In this document: in pieces, positions 35,739 through 42,881 of the stretch
Position numbering within the stretch: position 1 is the first letter of the stretch
How the letters are laid out: each line of letters begins with the position of its first letter
Origin: DATJGR01 sp963735085
GTDB taxonomy: Bacteria > Pseudomonadota > Gammaproteobacteria > Pseudomonadales > Azotimanducaceae
Length of the DNA: 64,000 nucleotides
Reading direction: 5' to 3'
Assembly: GCA_963735085.1 (NCBI GenBank)
Contig: CAVTJP010000005.1
Location: forward strand, 930,001-994,000
Position numbers and translations under genes: made by a program
Notes under the pieces: generated by a model
Told to the model about the DNA's origin: nothing
Database searches by the model: none
Seen by the model: the letters and a program-made list of their open reading frames with translations, nothing else

Positions 35739-36115
35739 CAGACGCGATGGACCTCGAGACGGCCCTGCTCGAAGCAGACGCGAGGCGGAGGAACGCTATG
35801 ATCGCCGCAGACATCGCGACACTCGGCGGTCTGCTCAGTGATGACCTGATCTGGATTCACTCGTCGGGAAAGTTGGACAGCAAGAGCGGGTTGCTTGCGA
35901 GCATCGGTTCCGGAGTGGTCGTCTACGGCGCACTGGATGTGACCGATATACGCGTCTCAACACATGGCGAGGTGTTCCTCTGCCACGGTACATTGCATGG
36001 CACAGCGAGCAGAAACGGCGTGGAGAAGAACCTCGCGAGCCGCTTCTCGAGCGTCTGGAAGCACCGCAATGGCAGTTTCGAAATGCTCGCCTGGCAATCA
36101 ACGGGGATCCTATGA
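35735..36115 (+). CDS. NTF2-like (DUF4440/SnoaL-type) protein
   Basis: A 126-residue cone-shaped alpha+beta-barrel protein of the NTF2 superfamily. The N-terminal helix ALLEADARRRNAMIAADIAT, then LLSDDLIWIHSSGKLDSKSG and the C-terminal FEMLAWQSTGIL are typical of DUF4440. Such proteins are small isomerases, dehydratases or ligand binders. It overlaps both neighbours by four bases (ATGA), so it is tightly coupled to the reductase and the ABM-domain protein. Confidence 0.82.
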   Translation: MTDAMDLETALLEADARRRNAMIAADIATLGGLLSDDLIWIHSSGKLDSKSGLLASIGSGVVVYGALDVTDIRVSTHGEVFLCHGTLHGTASRNGVEKNLASRFSSVWKHRNGSFEMLAWQSTGIL

Positions 36116-36408
36116 CTACTGCTCAGCACATCGTGATTGTTACCTTCGAATGCGACCCCGCCACGCAGGACGCTGCGCTCGAGGCGATCGGTGCGTACGT
36201 CGGTACGTTTCTAAGCCAGCAGTCCGGATTCGTTGCGAGCACCCTGCATCGAGGCCTGGACGGCCGCAGCATCGCTCACTATGCGAAATGGGAGTCTGAG
36301 GCTGCGTTCAAAGCCGCCGGAGACAAAGCCAGATCGCATCCCGATCTGCCGGCACTGCTCGCCTACAAGCCGAGCGGACGAGGCTACACAGCCTGGAAAT
36401 CCTTTTGA
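36112..36408 (+). CDS. Antibiotic biosynthesis monooxygenase (ABM)-domain protein
   Basis: A 98-residue ferredoxin-like dimeric alpha/beta-barrel protein of the ABM family. It has HIVIVTFECDPATQDAALEA, then SGFVASTLHRGLDGRSIAHY and AKWESEAAFKAA. Members oxidise quinol- or anthrone-like molecules or are cofactor-free helpers. It is coupled to the NTF2-like gene by a four-base overlap and is followed after 13 bases by the GPH symporter. Confidence 0.85.
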   Translation: MTTAQHIVIVTFECDPATQDAALEAIGAYVGTFLSQQSGFVASTLHRGLDGRSIAHYAKWESEAAFKAAGDKARSHPDLPALLAYKPSGRGYTAWKSF

Positions 36409-36421
36409 GCGGCGCGCGTTG

Positions 36422-37804
36422 ATGCACCACAACCCGACATTGCCGAAGACGCCACCGCTACGAAGAACTCAGTTGATGCTGTTCGGGCTGCCGGAGTTTG
36501 CCACCTACCTGGCCGTCATTCCGATCTCGTTGTATCTGCCATTCTTCTACTCGCGCGATCTTGGCCTGAGCATCACCGATATCGGGTTGTTACTGATGGT
36601 GGCGCGCATCAGCGATGTGATTACCGATCCGTTGATCGGCGCCCTCAGCGATCGCACGAAATCACAGTGGGGACGACGCAAAGTCTGGATGGTCGCCGGT
36701 ACGCCGCTGATGATGCTCGCTGCCTATCAACTGTTCGTACCGACGAGTCCCGTCACCAACCTGTACCTGCTGTGCTGGTCGACGGTGCTGTGGTTCGGCT
36801 GGACGATGATCAACATCCCCTACTACGCATGGGGCGCGGAATTATCGGACGATTTCGATGAACGCACGCAGATCACCGGTTGGCGTCAGGCGTGGGGATT
36901 TACCGGAAACATCAGCGTGTTACTGGTGCCGGTTGCCGCGACGAAATTGTTCGGCTACGGCGGCGTGGCCAGCGAAGCGCTGGTAATCATCGGCGGCATG
37001 GTCCTCGTTCTGTTGCCGCTGCTGATCGGATTGACCGTTTGGAAATTGCCCGAGCGAGCCGTCGCGTCACCGGCCCATCAGCCGATACTTCGCAACGTGC
37101 GGTCGATGGTGGCGAACGGTTCGTTCCTGATCCTGTTTTTCGGGTTCATGCTGATGTCGCTCGGCACCACGATGATCGGCACACTGTTCATGCTGTTCAC
37201 CGCGTTTGCGATGGATCTGGAACGTCAGGCGCAGCCCATTTTGCTGGCGTATTTCGCGGTGAACCTGATCGGCTTGCCGTTCTGGGTGTGGTTGTCCCAC
37301 CGGATCGGCAAACGCGAAGCCTGGATGACGGGAACATTGATCATGGCGGCTGCCACACCGGCTTACGTCTTCCTCAGCCCCGGCGACCTGTTGCCGTTCG
37401 TGTTGATCACCGCGGTCATCGGCTTCGCCGGTGGCAACTACGTGGCGCTGTCGATGTCGATGAAGGCCGACGTAATCGAGATCGCTACACGTCGACAGCG
37501 TGAAACGGTTGCCGGCGCTTACGTGGCGGTCTGGTCGCTCGGTTCGAAGGCGACACAGGCGCTCGCCGTGGGGATCTGTTTACCATTGCTAGGCTTTTTC
37601 GGTTTCGACCCGCGCGCCGAAAATGGACCGGACCAGATTGCAGCGCTGCGTTACACGATCGCGCTGCTGCCGTCGGCGTGCTACCTGGTGGCAATCCTGA
37701 TCATCAGCCGCTATGGGATTTCAAAGGTCCGCCTCGATCGACTGCGACAAGCGTTCAGCCGCCGTGAGCGCCGGTTCCCCGTAGCGGAATCGACCCCAGG
37801 CTGA
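36422..37804 (+). CDS. GPH-family (glycoside-pentoside-hexuronide:cation) MFS symporter
   Basis: A 460-residue inner-membrane carrier with twelve helices. It has the GPH-type first loop LMVARISDVITDPLIGALSD followed by RTKSQWGRRKVW, and a matching motif (LSHRIGKREAW) in the second half. The family moves sugars, uronates and other organic acids with Na+ or H+. It ends the MarR-led operon and probably carries the substrate or an intermediate across the inner membrane. The ATG at 36422 is preferred; the open frame upstream overlaps the ABM gene. Confidence 0.88.
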   Translation: MHHNPTLPKTPPLRRTQLMLFGLPEFATYLAVIPISLYLPFFYSRDLGLSITDIGLLLMVARISDVITDPLIGALSDRTKSQWGRRKVWMVAGTPLMMLAAYQLFVPTSPVTNLYLLCWSTVLWFGWTMINIPYYAWGAELSDDFDERTQITGWRQAWGFTGNISVLLVPVAATKLFGYGGVASEALVIIGGMVLVLLPLLIGLTVWKLPERAVASPAHQPILRNVRSMVANGSFLILFFGFMLMSLGTTMIGTLFMLFTAFAMDLERQAQPILLAYFAVNLIGLPFWVWLSHRIGKREAWMTGTLIMAAATPAYVFLSPGDLLPFVLITAVIGFAGGNYVALSMSMKADVIEIATRRQRETVAGAYVAVWSLGSKATQALAVGICLPLLGFFGFDPRAENGPDQIAALRYTIALLPSACYLVAILIISRYGISKVRLDRLRQAFSRRERRFPVAESTPG

Positions 37805-37816
37805 CGCCGGGGGTCG

Positions 37817-38434
37817 CTACTCCGGCATCCCAAACGTCGGGAGTTTGAGGCCGCGTGTGATGGCCACGACGCGCAACACAACGACCGTAGCCATTCCCAA
37901 CGCCGCGGGCCAGGGGCGTGGCAAGTCTATTCCCTTTGCGAGTACGTACAACGACGCACCTGCGATCGCCGCGGTCGCATAGATGTCGCGACGCAGTATC
38001 AGTGGTATTTCGGCACACAGAACGTCGCGCAGCACGCCGCCGGCAACGCCGGTAATCGTCGCCATCAGCACCACGATCAGCGGCGAGAATCCAGCCGTCT
38101 CCGCAATCTGCGCACCCGAAATCGTAAACAGAGCAAGACCCATCGCATCGGCAAACAGCAGTGCTTTGCCGGGCGGCGGTCGCACGCGCACATAGATCAA
38201 TGTGAGCGCTGCGACTACACAGATCACGATCAGATAGATCGGCTGCGCGATCCAGAAGATCGGATGGCGGTCCATCAGCAGATCGCGCATCGTGCCCCCG
38301 CCGATGGCCGTCAGACTGGCAATGACGAGCACACCCAGCAAATCCAGGCTCTTCCGTCCGGCCGCAAGCACGCCGCTGACCGCGAACACCGCCACACCCA
38401 ATAAATCGAGCAGATGAAATACAGCGGGGTTCAC
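37817..38434 (-). CDS. TRIC/UPF0126 (YicG-like) cation channel family protein
   Basis: A 205-residue membrane protein with seven helices, in two repeats of the TRIC fold: DLLGVAVFAVSGVLAAGRKS with GGGTMRDLL, and ADAMGLALFTISGAQIA with GGVLRDVL. Bacterial members are trimeric potassium channels or glycine-linked transporters. I choose the GTG at 38434: it overlaps the stop of the preceding 54-codon ORF as GTGA and gives the family's normal N-terminus, while the longer reading adds a basic stretch with no family match. Confidence 0.85.
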   Translation of the reverse strand: MNPAVFHLLDLLGVAVFAVSGVLAAGRKSLDLLGVLVIASLTAIGGGTMRDLLMDRHPIFWIAQPIYLIVICVVAALTLIYVRVRPPPGKALLFADAMGLALFTISGAQIAETAGFSPLIVVLMATITGVAGGVLRDVLCAEIPLILRRDIYATAAIAGASLYVLAKGIDLPRPWPAALGMATVVVLRVVAITRGLKLPTFGMPE

Positions 38435-38595
38435 GACCGCTGTTGCATCGGCGTGCACTGGAGGTGTTTGACCAAAATCAGAGCGGCGTCTTCGGAACCC
38501 CACAACGTCAACGATTCCAATGCGTACAGAATGGTCTCGCAGGCCGCTACGTCCTGCTGTTGGAGGCTGCGGATGTGCGGCGCCGAAGATGTCAC
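38431..38595 (-). CDS. Small hypothetical protein, 54 residues
   Basis: This short ORF begins with a GTG that overlaps the stop codon of the TPR gene (GTGA) and ends in a TGA that overlaps the GTG of the TRIC gene (GTGA). It therefore exactly fills the gap between two coupled genes. The product is mostly alpha-helical (SLQQQDVAACETILYALESL), with two cysteines and no membrane segment. I know no family. Position and overlaps are the evidence; expression is unproven. Confidence 0.6.
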   Translation of the reverse strand: MTSSAPHIRSLQQQDVAACETILYALESLTLWGSEDAALILVKHLQCTPMQQRS

Positions 38596-39476
38596 GGTGC
38601 TACCTGTTGCCGTAGCGCCGCGTAGTGAGCCGCGCGGACGTCGTCGCCCTTCGCGCGGTACAGCGCCTCCAACTCTTCGTAAACATCCTGGCTCGGCGCG
38701 TTCAACGCGGCATACTCACTCTGCAGTTGCAGCTGCATCGCGAGTGCCTCGTCGTAGCGCTGCATGCCGCGCAATGTCCACGCGATCATCCAGCGCGCGA
38801 TGCGAATCGTCTCGGCATCGCCGCGTTGTTCGCGCAACTTCAATGCGACTTCGAATTCGTTCAGCGCGGCTGCGAGTTCGCCCTGCTCATGCAGCGCGTA
38901 GCCGATGTTGTTGTGTAGCGACGCTGCCCAGCGCCGCGCGGCCGGCTGGCTCGACGCTTCGGCAACGGCAAGCGCAGCGCGCGCCCACTTCAATTGATCC
39001 GCCGGTGCGGTATCGACGAAACCGTACATGTGCAGCGCATCCACGTGCAGATCGTCGAGCCCCGCAACGGTGGCGATTTCGATCGCCCGCGCGTACGCAT
39101 CACGCGCCTGTTGCCGCGTTGCATCGGTCAGCGACCGCGCCGGATGGGCAGCCGACGCGTAGCTGCGTCCGAGTTCGAGGTAGTAGTGCGCCTGCACCTC
39201 GGCGCTGGCCGTCGCCAGGTGCGGTGCAACATCAGCGAGCACCTTGCGTGCCGTCGTGAAGTCGCCACGCAGACCGTACGTGCGGGCAATCTGAGTCTGC
39301 AGCAGCAATGCATCGTCAGGGCTCGCATCCTGCATTGCTGCGCGAAAGCGCTGCTCGCTGGCTACCGGATCACCGAAGTTCCAGAGTGCGTCGAGATCGA
39401 TGGCCATAGCGGGCTGCGCCAACAACACTACGGCGAGCAATATACCCAGAAGCATCCAACGGTACCCTCCCCTCAT
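38592..39476 (-). CDS. Exported TPR-repeat protein
   Basis: A 294-residue protein with an N-terminal signal segment (MLLGILLAVVLLAQPAMA, residues 8-25) followed by TPR-like helices. The clearest are ASLHNNIGYALHEQGELAAA with LNEFEVALKLREQRGD, and IAWTLRGMQRYDEALAMQLQ. Such proteins scaffold periplasmic complexes; the partner is unknown. The ATG at 39476 overlaps the hydrolase stop as ATGA, which favours it; an internal ATG at 39455 has a better-placed GGAGGG and is an alternative. Confidence 0.75.
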   Translation of the reverse strand: MRGGYRWMLLGILLAVVLLAQPAMAIDLDALWNFGDPVASEQRFRAAMQDASPDDALLLQTQIARTYGLRGDFTTARKVLADVAPHLATASAEVQAHYYLELGRSYASAAHPARSLTDATRQQARDAYARAIEIATVAGLDDLHVDALHMYGFVDTAPADQLKWARAALAVAEASSQPAARRWAASLHNNIGYALHEQGELAAALNEFEVALKLREQRGDAETIRIARWMIAWTLRGMQRYDEALAMQLQLQSEYAALNAPSQDVYEELEALYRAKGDDVRAAHYAALRQQVAP

Positions 39477-40267
39477 TCCACATGTTGGCGTAGAAATCGT
39501 TCGATCACCGTCGCGAAGTGCGGCGGGCATTCCTGCATCGGATAGTGTCCGCAGTTCGGTATCTGCACAAGCTCTGCATTCGGATGCCAAGCCAAAAATG
39601 TTTTTCGCATCGCGTCTCCATCCAGGCCGCGATCGTGCTCGCCGATCACCACCAGAAACGGCGTCTGCAGCCCACGCACATCATCGATGAAATTCGTTCG
39701 GGCAAACATATTCAGATAGCCCAGACGGCAGCCGGCGTTGACGGTGGTGCGGCAGTGCCGCAACTTCGCCAGTTCCCATTGGTCGGAGAGGCCACCGCTC
39801 ATGTAGCGCAGCAGCGCGCGGAACCGCTCGTCATCGGTCGTGGTGCTGGCAAAGAACTCGAATGTCGCGGCGTCGATCTGCGATCCCGCCGCCGACATCG
39901 GGCACACGGCAATCGCGCTCTTGATCCGGTGGGTCGCGTCTGCGGCGATGCGCTGCACGGCCATGCCGGTCATCGAATGTCCCAGCACGTGAAAGCGTGA
40001 CCATTGCAATGCATCGGCCACACTCAGACAGTCTCGCGCAATCTCGTCCACTGTGTACCGTCCGGCGATATCTCTCGAGGCGCCGTAGCCGCGCAGATCG
40101 ACGAACGCGTAGGTGAACGTCGCACCATCCAGATAGGGTAGAACCGGATCGTAGCCGGTGTGATCGCCATGCCAGTCGTGCAGGACGAGTACGTTCGCAG
40201 ACCCCGTGCCGTACAGCGTATACGCGATGTTGGCATTGGAATCAGTTGTCGATTGGGTGTTGCTCAT
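39473..40267 (-). CDS. Alpha/beta hydrolase
   Basis: A 264-residue alpha/beta hydrolase. HDWHGDHTGYD carries the oxyanion region, VLGHSMTGMAVQR the nucleophile serine, VVIGEHDRGLD the acid and IPNCGHYPMQECPP the histidine. It resembles haloperoxidase/3-oxoadipate enol-lactonase-type proteins. Its ATG overlaps the TGA of an upstream 29-residue leader ORF, and its likely ribosome binding site (AAAGAG) lies inside a hairpin, so expression is probably controlled at the leader. It heads a coupled four-gene operon. Confidence 0.85.
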   Translation of the reverse strand: MSNTQSTTDSNANIAYTLYGTGSANVLVLHDWHGDHTGYDPVLPYLDGATFTYAFVDLRGYGASRDIAGRYTVDEIARDCLSVADALQWSRFHVLGHSMTGMAVQRIAADATHRIKSAIAVCPMSAAGSQIDAATFEFFASTTTDDERFRALLRYMSGGLSDQWELAKLRHCRTTVNAGCRLGYLNMFARTNFIDDVRGLQTPFLVVIGEHDRGLDGDAMRKTFLAWHPNAELVQIPNCGHYPMQECPPHFATVIERFLRQHVE

Positions 40268-40353
40268 GGCGGGATCTCTTTGTTGTAGGGGAACAAAGAG
40301 AAACGCCCCCGCGGCGTTGGGCCGCGAGGGCGTTGCGAGGCGCATCGAGACAT
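40264..40353 (-). CDS. Leader peptide ORF, 29 residues, upstream of hydrolase operon
   Basis: The ATG at 40353 has GAGG seven bases upstream. The ORF ends in a TGA that overlaps the hydrolase ATG (ATGA). The product is rich in Arg and Pro (residues 8-17 are RPRGPTPRGR) and ends in FPYNKEIPP. Its codons run straight through both hairpins described at 40276-40333. Ribosome progress would therefore decide which hairpin forms, as in attenuation. No single amino acid is repeated the way biosynthetic leaders repeat theirs, so the sensed signal is unclear. Confidence 0.6.
   Translation of the reverse strand: MSRCASQRPRGPTPRGRFSLFPYNKEIPP
40276..40333 (-). promoter_or_regulatory. Tandem hairpins: terminator-like stem and RBS-sequestering stem
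   Basis: Hairpin 1 pairs 40303-40315 with 40321-40333 (13 pairs, one mismatch, five-base loop) and is followed on the minus strand by TTCTCTTTGTT, like an intrinsic terminator. Hairpin 2 pairs CTCTTTGTT with AACAAAGAG (40276-40284, 40292-40300). It uses the U-rich tract of hairpin 1 and hides the purine-rich AAAGAG nine bases before the hydrolase ATG. The two structures abut, and both lie inside the leader ORF. Confidence 0.7.
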
Positions 40354-40378
40354 CAGCAGGCCTCGATAAAGTCACGCA

Positions 40379-40406
40379 ACGTTAACGCGTCAGCAGCGCA
40401 AGTCAA
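40379..40406 (-). promoter_or_regulatory. Candidate promoter of the leader/hydrolase operon
   Basis: TTGACT (40406-40401) and TAACGT (40384-40379) are spaced by 16 bases and would start transcription about 20 bases before the leader ORF ATG. The -35 matches five of six consensus positions, the -10 only three. Confidence 0.45.
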
Positions 40407-40488
40407 GATCCGTTTGGATCGAATGCCACATCGTGGGAGGATTCCATGCCGGTCTCGCTCGCGCGATCGCATCGGCAATTCGAGATCA

Positions 40489-40497
40489 GGGGGGGGG
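40489..40497 (+). promoter_or_regulatory. Nine-guanine tract as part of the sulfatase ribosome binding region
   Basis: A run of nine G ends seven bases before the sulfatase ATG, at Shine-Dalgarno distance. Tracts of this length slip readily during replication. A length change would alter the SD-to-ATG spacing without touching the coding frame. Confidence 0.55.
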
Positions 40498-40504
40498 TCC
40501 GATC

Positions 40505-42253
40505 ATGCGATATCTATCCATTGCGATGCTGACGTGCGTCACTGCGCTGATCACCGGCGGCGCGATTGCCGCCGACCAGAACATTCGAGGCAGCGCCGAA
40601 GGACCGACATCGGCACCCGGCTACAACCATCCGGACCAGTTCCTCACCGTGCAGGACGTCAAGCCCGCCGACAACATGTATCCGGCGGTGTCGCATCCGC
40701 AACAGCAGAAAGCGGCGCGTGCGAAGCTCGCGGCGCTCGAGAAGAAAACCGGTAAGAAGCCGAACATTCTGATCTTCCTGATGGACGACGTCGGTTGGTG
40801 GGACCCCGGCTTCAACGGTGGCGGTATTGCGCTCGGCAACGAAACGCCGGAAATGAACAAGCTCGCCAACGAGGGGCTCGTGCTGACGTCCGCCTACTCC
40901 ACGCCGAGTTGCACACCGACGCGCGCGACAATTCACACCGGTCAGAACCCGCTGCATCACGGCTTGTTGAGGCCGCCGATGTACGGCGAGCCGGGCGGAC
41001 TGGACGGCGCCGTGACGTTGCCGAGCGTGCTGCAGAAGCTCGGCTACGTGACGCAAGGCGTGGGCAAATGGCACATGGGCGAGAATCAAGCCTCGCTGCC
41101 GCAGAACGTCGGTTACGACGACTTCCGCGGCTTCCTCGGTGTGTCCGATATGTACACGGAATGGCGCGATACGTACTTCAACCCCGAAGTCGCGCTGTCC
41201 CCGGACCGCTTCGCGATGATGGAGAAAGACCCATTCAGCCATGATGAGGTGCATTGCACGCCTGCCGATAAAACGACCTGTCAGAGCGTGCGCCTCATCG
41301 ACCTCGTCAGTATCAAGGATCTGGACCGCGGCTGGATGGATTACAGCGTGAACTTCATCAGGAAGATGAAAGGCAGCAAAAAGCCGTTCTTCCTGTACCA
41401 CGCGACGCGCGGCTGCCATTTCGACAACTACCCGTCAGATCGCTGGGCCGGAAAATCGCGTTCGCGCACGTCGTACGGCGATTGCATGGTGGAGATGGAC
41501 TACGTGCTGGGGCAACTGGTGAAGGCACTGCAGGATTCGGGCGAACTCGACAACACGCTGATTGTTCTGACATCGGACAACGGGCCGGAATGCGAAATTC
41601 CGCCGCATGCGCAAACGCCGTTCCGCGGCTGCAAAGGCTCCGATTGGGAAGGCGGTGTACGGGTGCCGACCTTCGCGTACTGGAAGGGCATGATCAAGCC
41701 GCGCCGCTCCGACGGCCTGTTCGATCTCGCCGATCTATTCAACACAGGTATTTCACTGGCCGGCAAACCCGGCGCGGGGCCCGCCGAATTCGTTTCGAAG
41801 AGCACTTATATCGATGGCATCGACCAGACCGGCATGCTGCTGGCCGACAATGGCGAATCGGCCCGCCGCAGCCGACCCTATACGTTCAATCAATATTTCG
41901 CTGCAATCCGCGTCGATGAGTTCAAAGCGCTGTGGACCGGCGAAATCGAGAACGGCTTGGTGCAGAAAGGCGATATCGGCGGCTTCAGCGGAACGGTCTT
42001 CACCGAGACCGGCGGTGCCGCGATGTTCAATCTGTATACCAATCCGCACGAAGACGCGGTCGTCGGGATTCGTCATATCCCGATGGCACTACCGCTGTTG
42101 CATACCGCTGCGTGGTACATCCAGGAACTGATCAAGTATCCACCGCAATTCAAGATCGGCTTCCTCGGCAACAGCCCGGCCGTGTACAACCTGCTACCGC
42201 AGATGAAACAGGCGATGCAGAAGCTGAAAGACGCGCCGGCGAACACACAATAG
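40505..42253 (+). CDS. Arylsulfatase (S1-type, Cys-formylglycine)
   Basis: Exported sulfatase of 582 residues. The signal peptide ends near residue 22 (GGAIAADQ). The metal site begins with IFLMDDVGWWDPG (Asp94, Asp95). The modification motif CTPTR (Cys136 to Arg140) marks the cysteine converted to formylglycine. GKWHMGENQ and LTSDNGPE complete the active site. No formylglycine-generating enzyme is next to it, so maturation needs an enzyme encoded elsewhere. It is divergent from the leader/hydrolase operon. Substrate could be an aromatic or a sugar sulfate. Confidence 0.92.
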   Translation: MRYLSIAMLTCVTALITGGAIAADQNIRGSAEGPTSAPGYNHPDQFLTVQDVKPADNMYPAVSHPQQQKAARAKLAALEKKTGKKPNILIFLMDDVGWWDPGFNGGGIALGNETPEMNKLANEGLVLTSAYSTPSCTPTRATIHTGQNPLHHGLLRPPMYGEPGGLDGAVTLPSVLQKLGYVTQGVGKWHMGENQASLPQNVGYDDFRGFLGVSDMYTEWRDTYFNPEVALSPDRFAMMEKDPFSHDEVHCTPADKTTCQSVRLIDLVSIKDLDRGWMDYSVNFIRKMKGSKKPFFLYHATRGCHFDNYPSDRWAGKSRSRTSYGDCMVEMDYVLGQLVKALQDSGELDNTLIVLTSDNGPECEIPPHAQTPFRGCKGSDWEGGVRVPTFAYWKGMIKPRRSDGLFDLADLFNTGISLAGKPGAGPAEFVSKSTYIDGIDQTGMLLADNGESARRSRPYTFNQYFAAIRVDEFKALWTGEIENGLVQKGDIGGFSGTVFTETGGAAMFNLYTNPHEDAVVGIRHIPMALPLLHTAAWYIQELIKYPPQFKIGFLGNSPAVYNLLPQMKQAMQKLKDAPANTQ

Positions 42254-42299
42254 CGGGCGCGCGAAGGCGGATCACGCTCTTTCTCAACGATCGGCCGGT

Positions 42300-42881
42300 T
42301 CACAACCGAGATAGGTTCAGGTGCTCAATCACCCGGTCCGCAACCGCCTTCGCTGGTGATGTCGTGTTGTCGATCAGCAGGTGTGGGTATGCAAGCGGTA
42401 TCAAACCATCGCTGTTCAATCGGTAGTTCTCGAGATCGAGCAGGTTCCGCTGCGACCATTCCAGATCACGTTTGGAGGGTTTCTCGCTGAGCCGGTCGGC
42501 GGCACGATTACGAATCAGTCGTTCGTCGAGCGACGCTCTGAGTTCGACGAACGCGACGCTGTAACCCCGTTGGCTGAACAGGTGGCACGTTCGTTCGAGA
42601 AAGCTCGTGTCCTTCGGATCGTCCAGATTCCACACGAACGTGAACGTCAGGCCAGGCAGGTCACTGTTCACGACCTCTTCGAACAGCTGGCGGCGGAAGC
42701 CGTCGACGAGGCGAACGAACGGTTCGGAACCGAACGGGAAGAACCGAAGCACCGGTTCGATCGCCATGTGGTTGTGAAACAGCCTCACGCCCGTGGCCGT
42801 TTCAATCTCGCGCCCCACCGCCATCTTGCCGACCGCTGGCGGTCCGAAGATCACGATGAACGGCGCGGTACCCGAACTCAT
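42300..42881 (-). CDS. P-loop NTPase, shikimate kinase-like small kinase
   Basis: A 193-residue AAA_33-type P-loop kinase. Walker A reads FGPPAVGKMAVG at about residues 12-23; the usual Ser/Thr after GK is Met. An ELRASLDERLIRNRAADRL lid region and a C-terminal LIDNTTSPAKAVADRVIEHL follow. Its ATG overlaps the amidase stop as ATGA; the longer reading frame lies within the amidase gene. Substrate unknown; small-molecule or nucleotide kinase activity is likely. Confidence 0.8.
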   Translation of the reverse strand: MSSGTAPFIVIFGPPAVGKMAVGREIETATGVRLFHNHMAIEPVLRFFPFGSEPFVRLVDGFRRQLFEEVVNSDLPGLTFTFVWNLDDPKDTSFLERTCHLFSQRGYSVAFVELRASLDERLIRNRAADRLSEKPSKRDLEWSQRNLLDLENYRLNSDGLIPLAYPHLLIDNTTSPAKAVADRVIEHLNLSRL

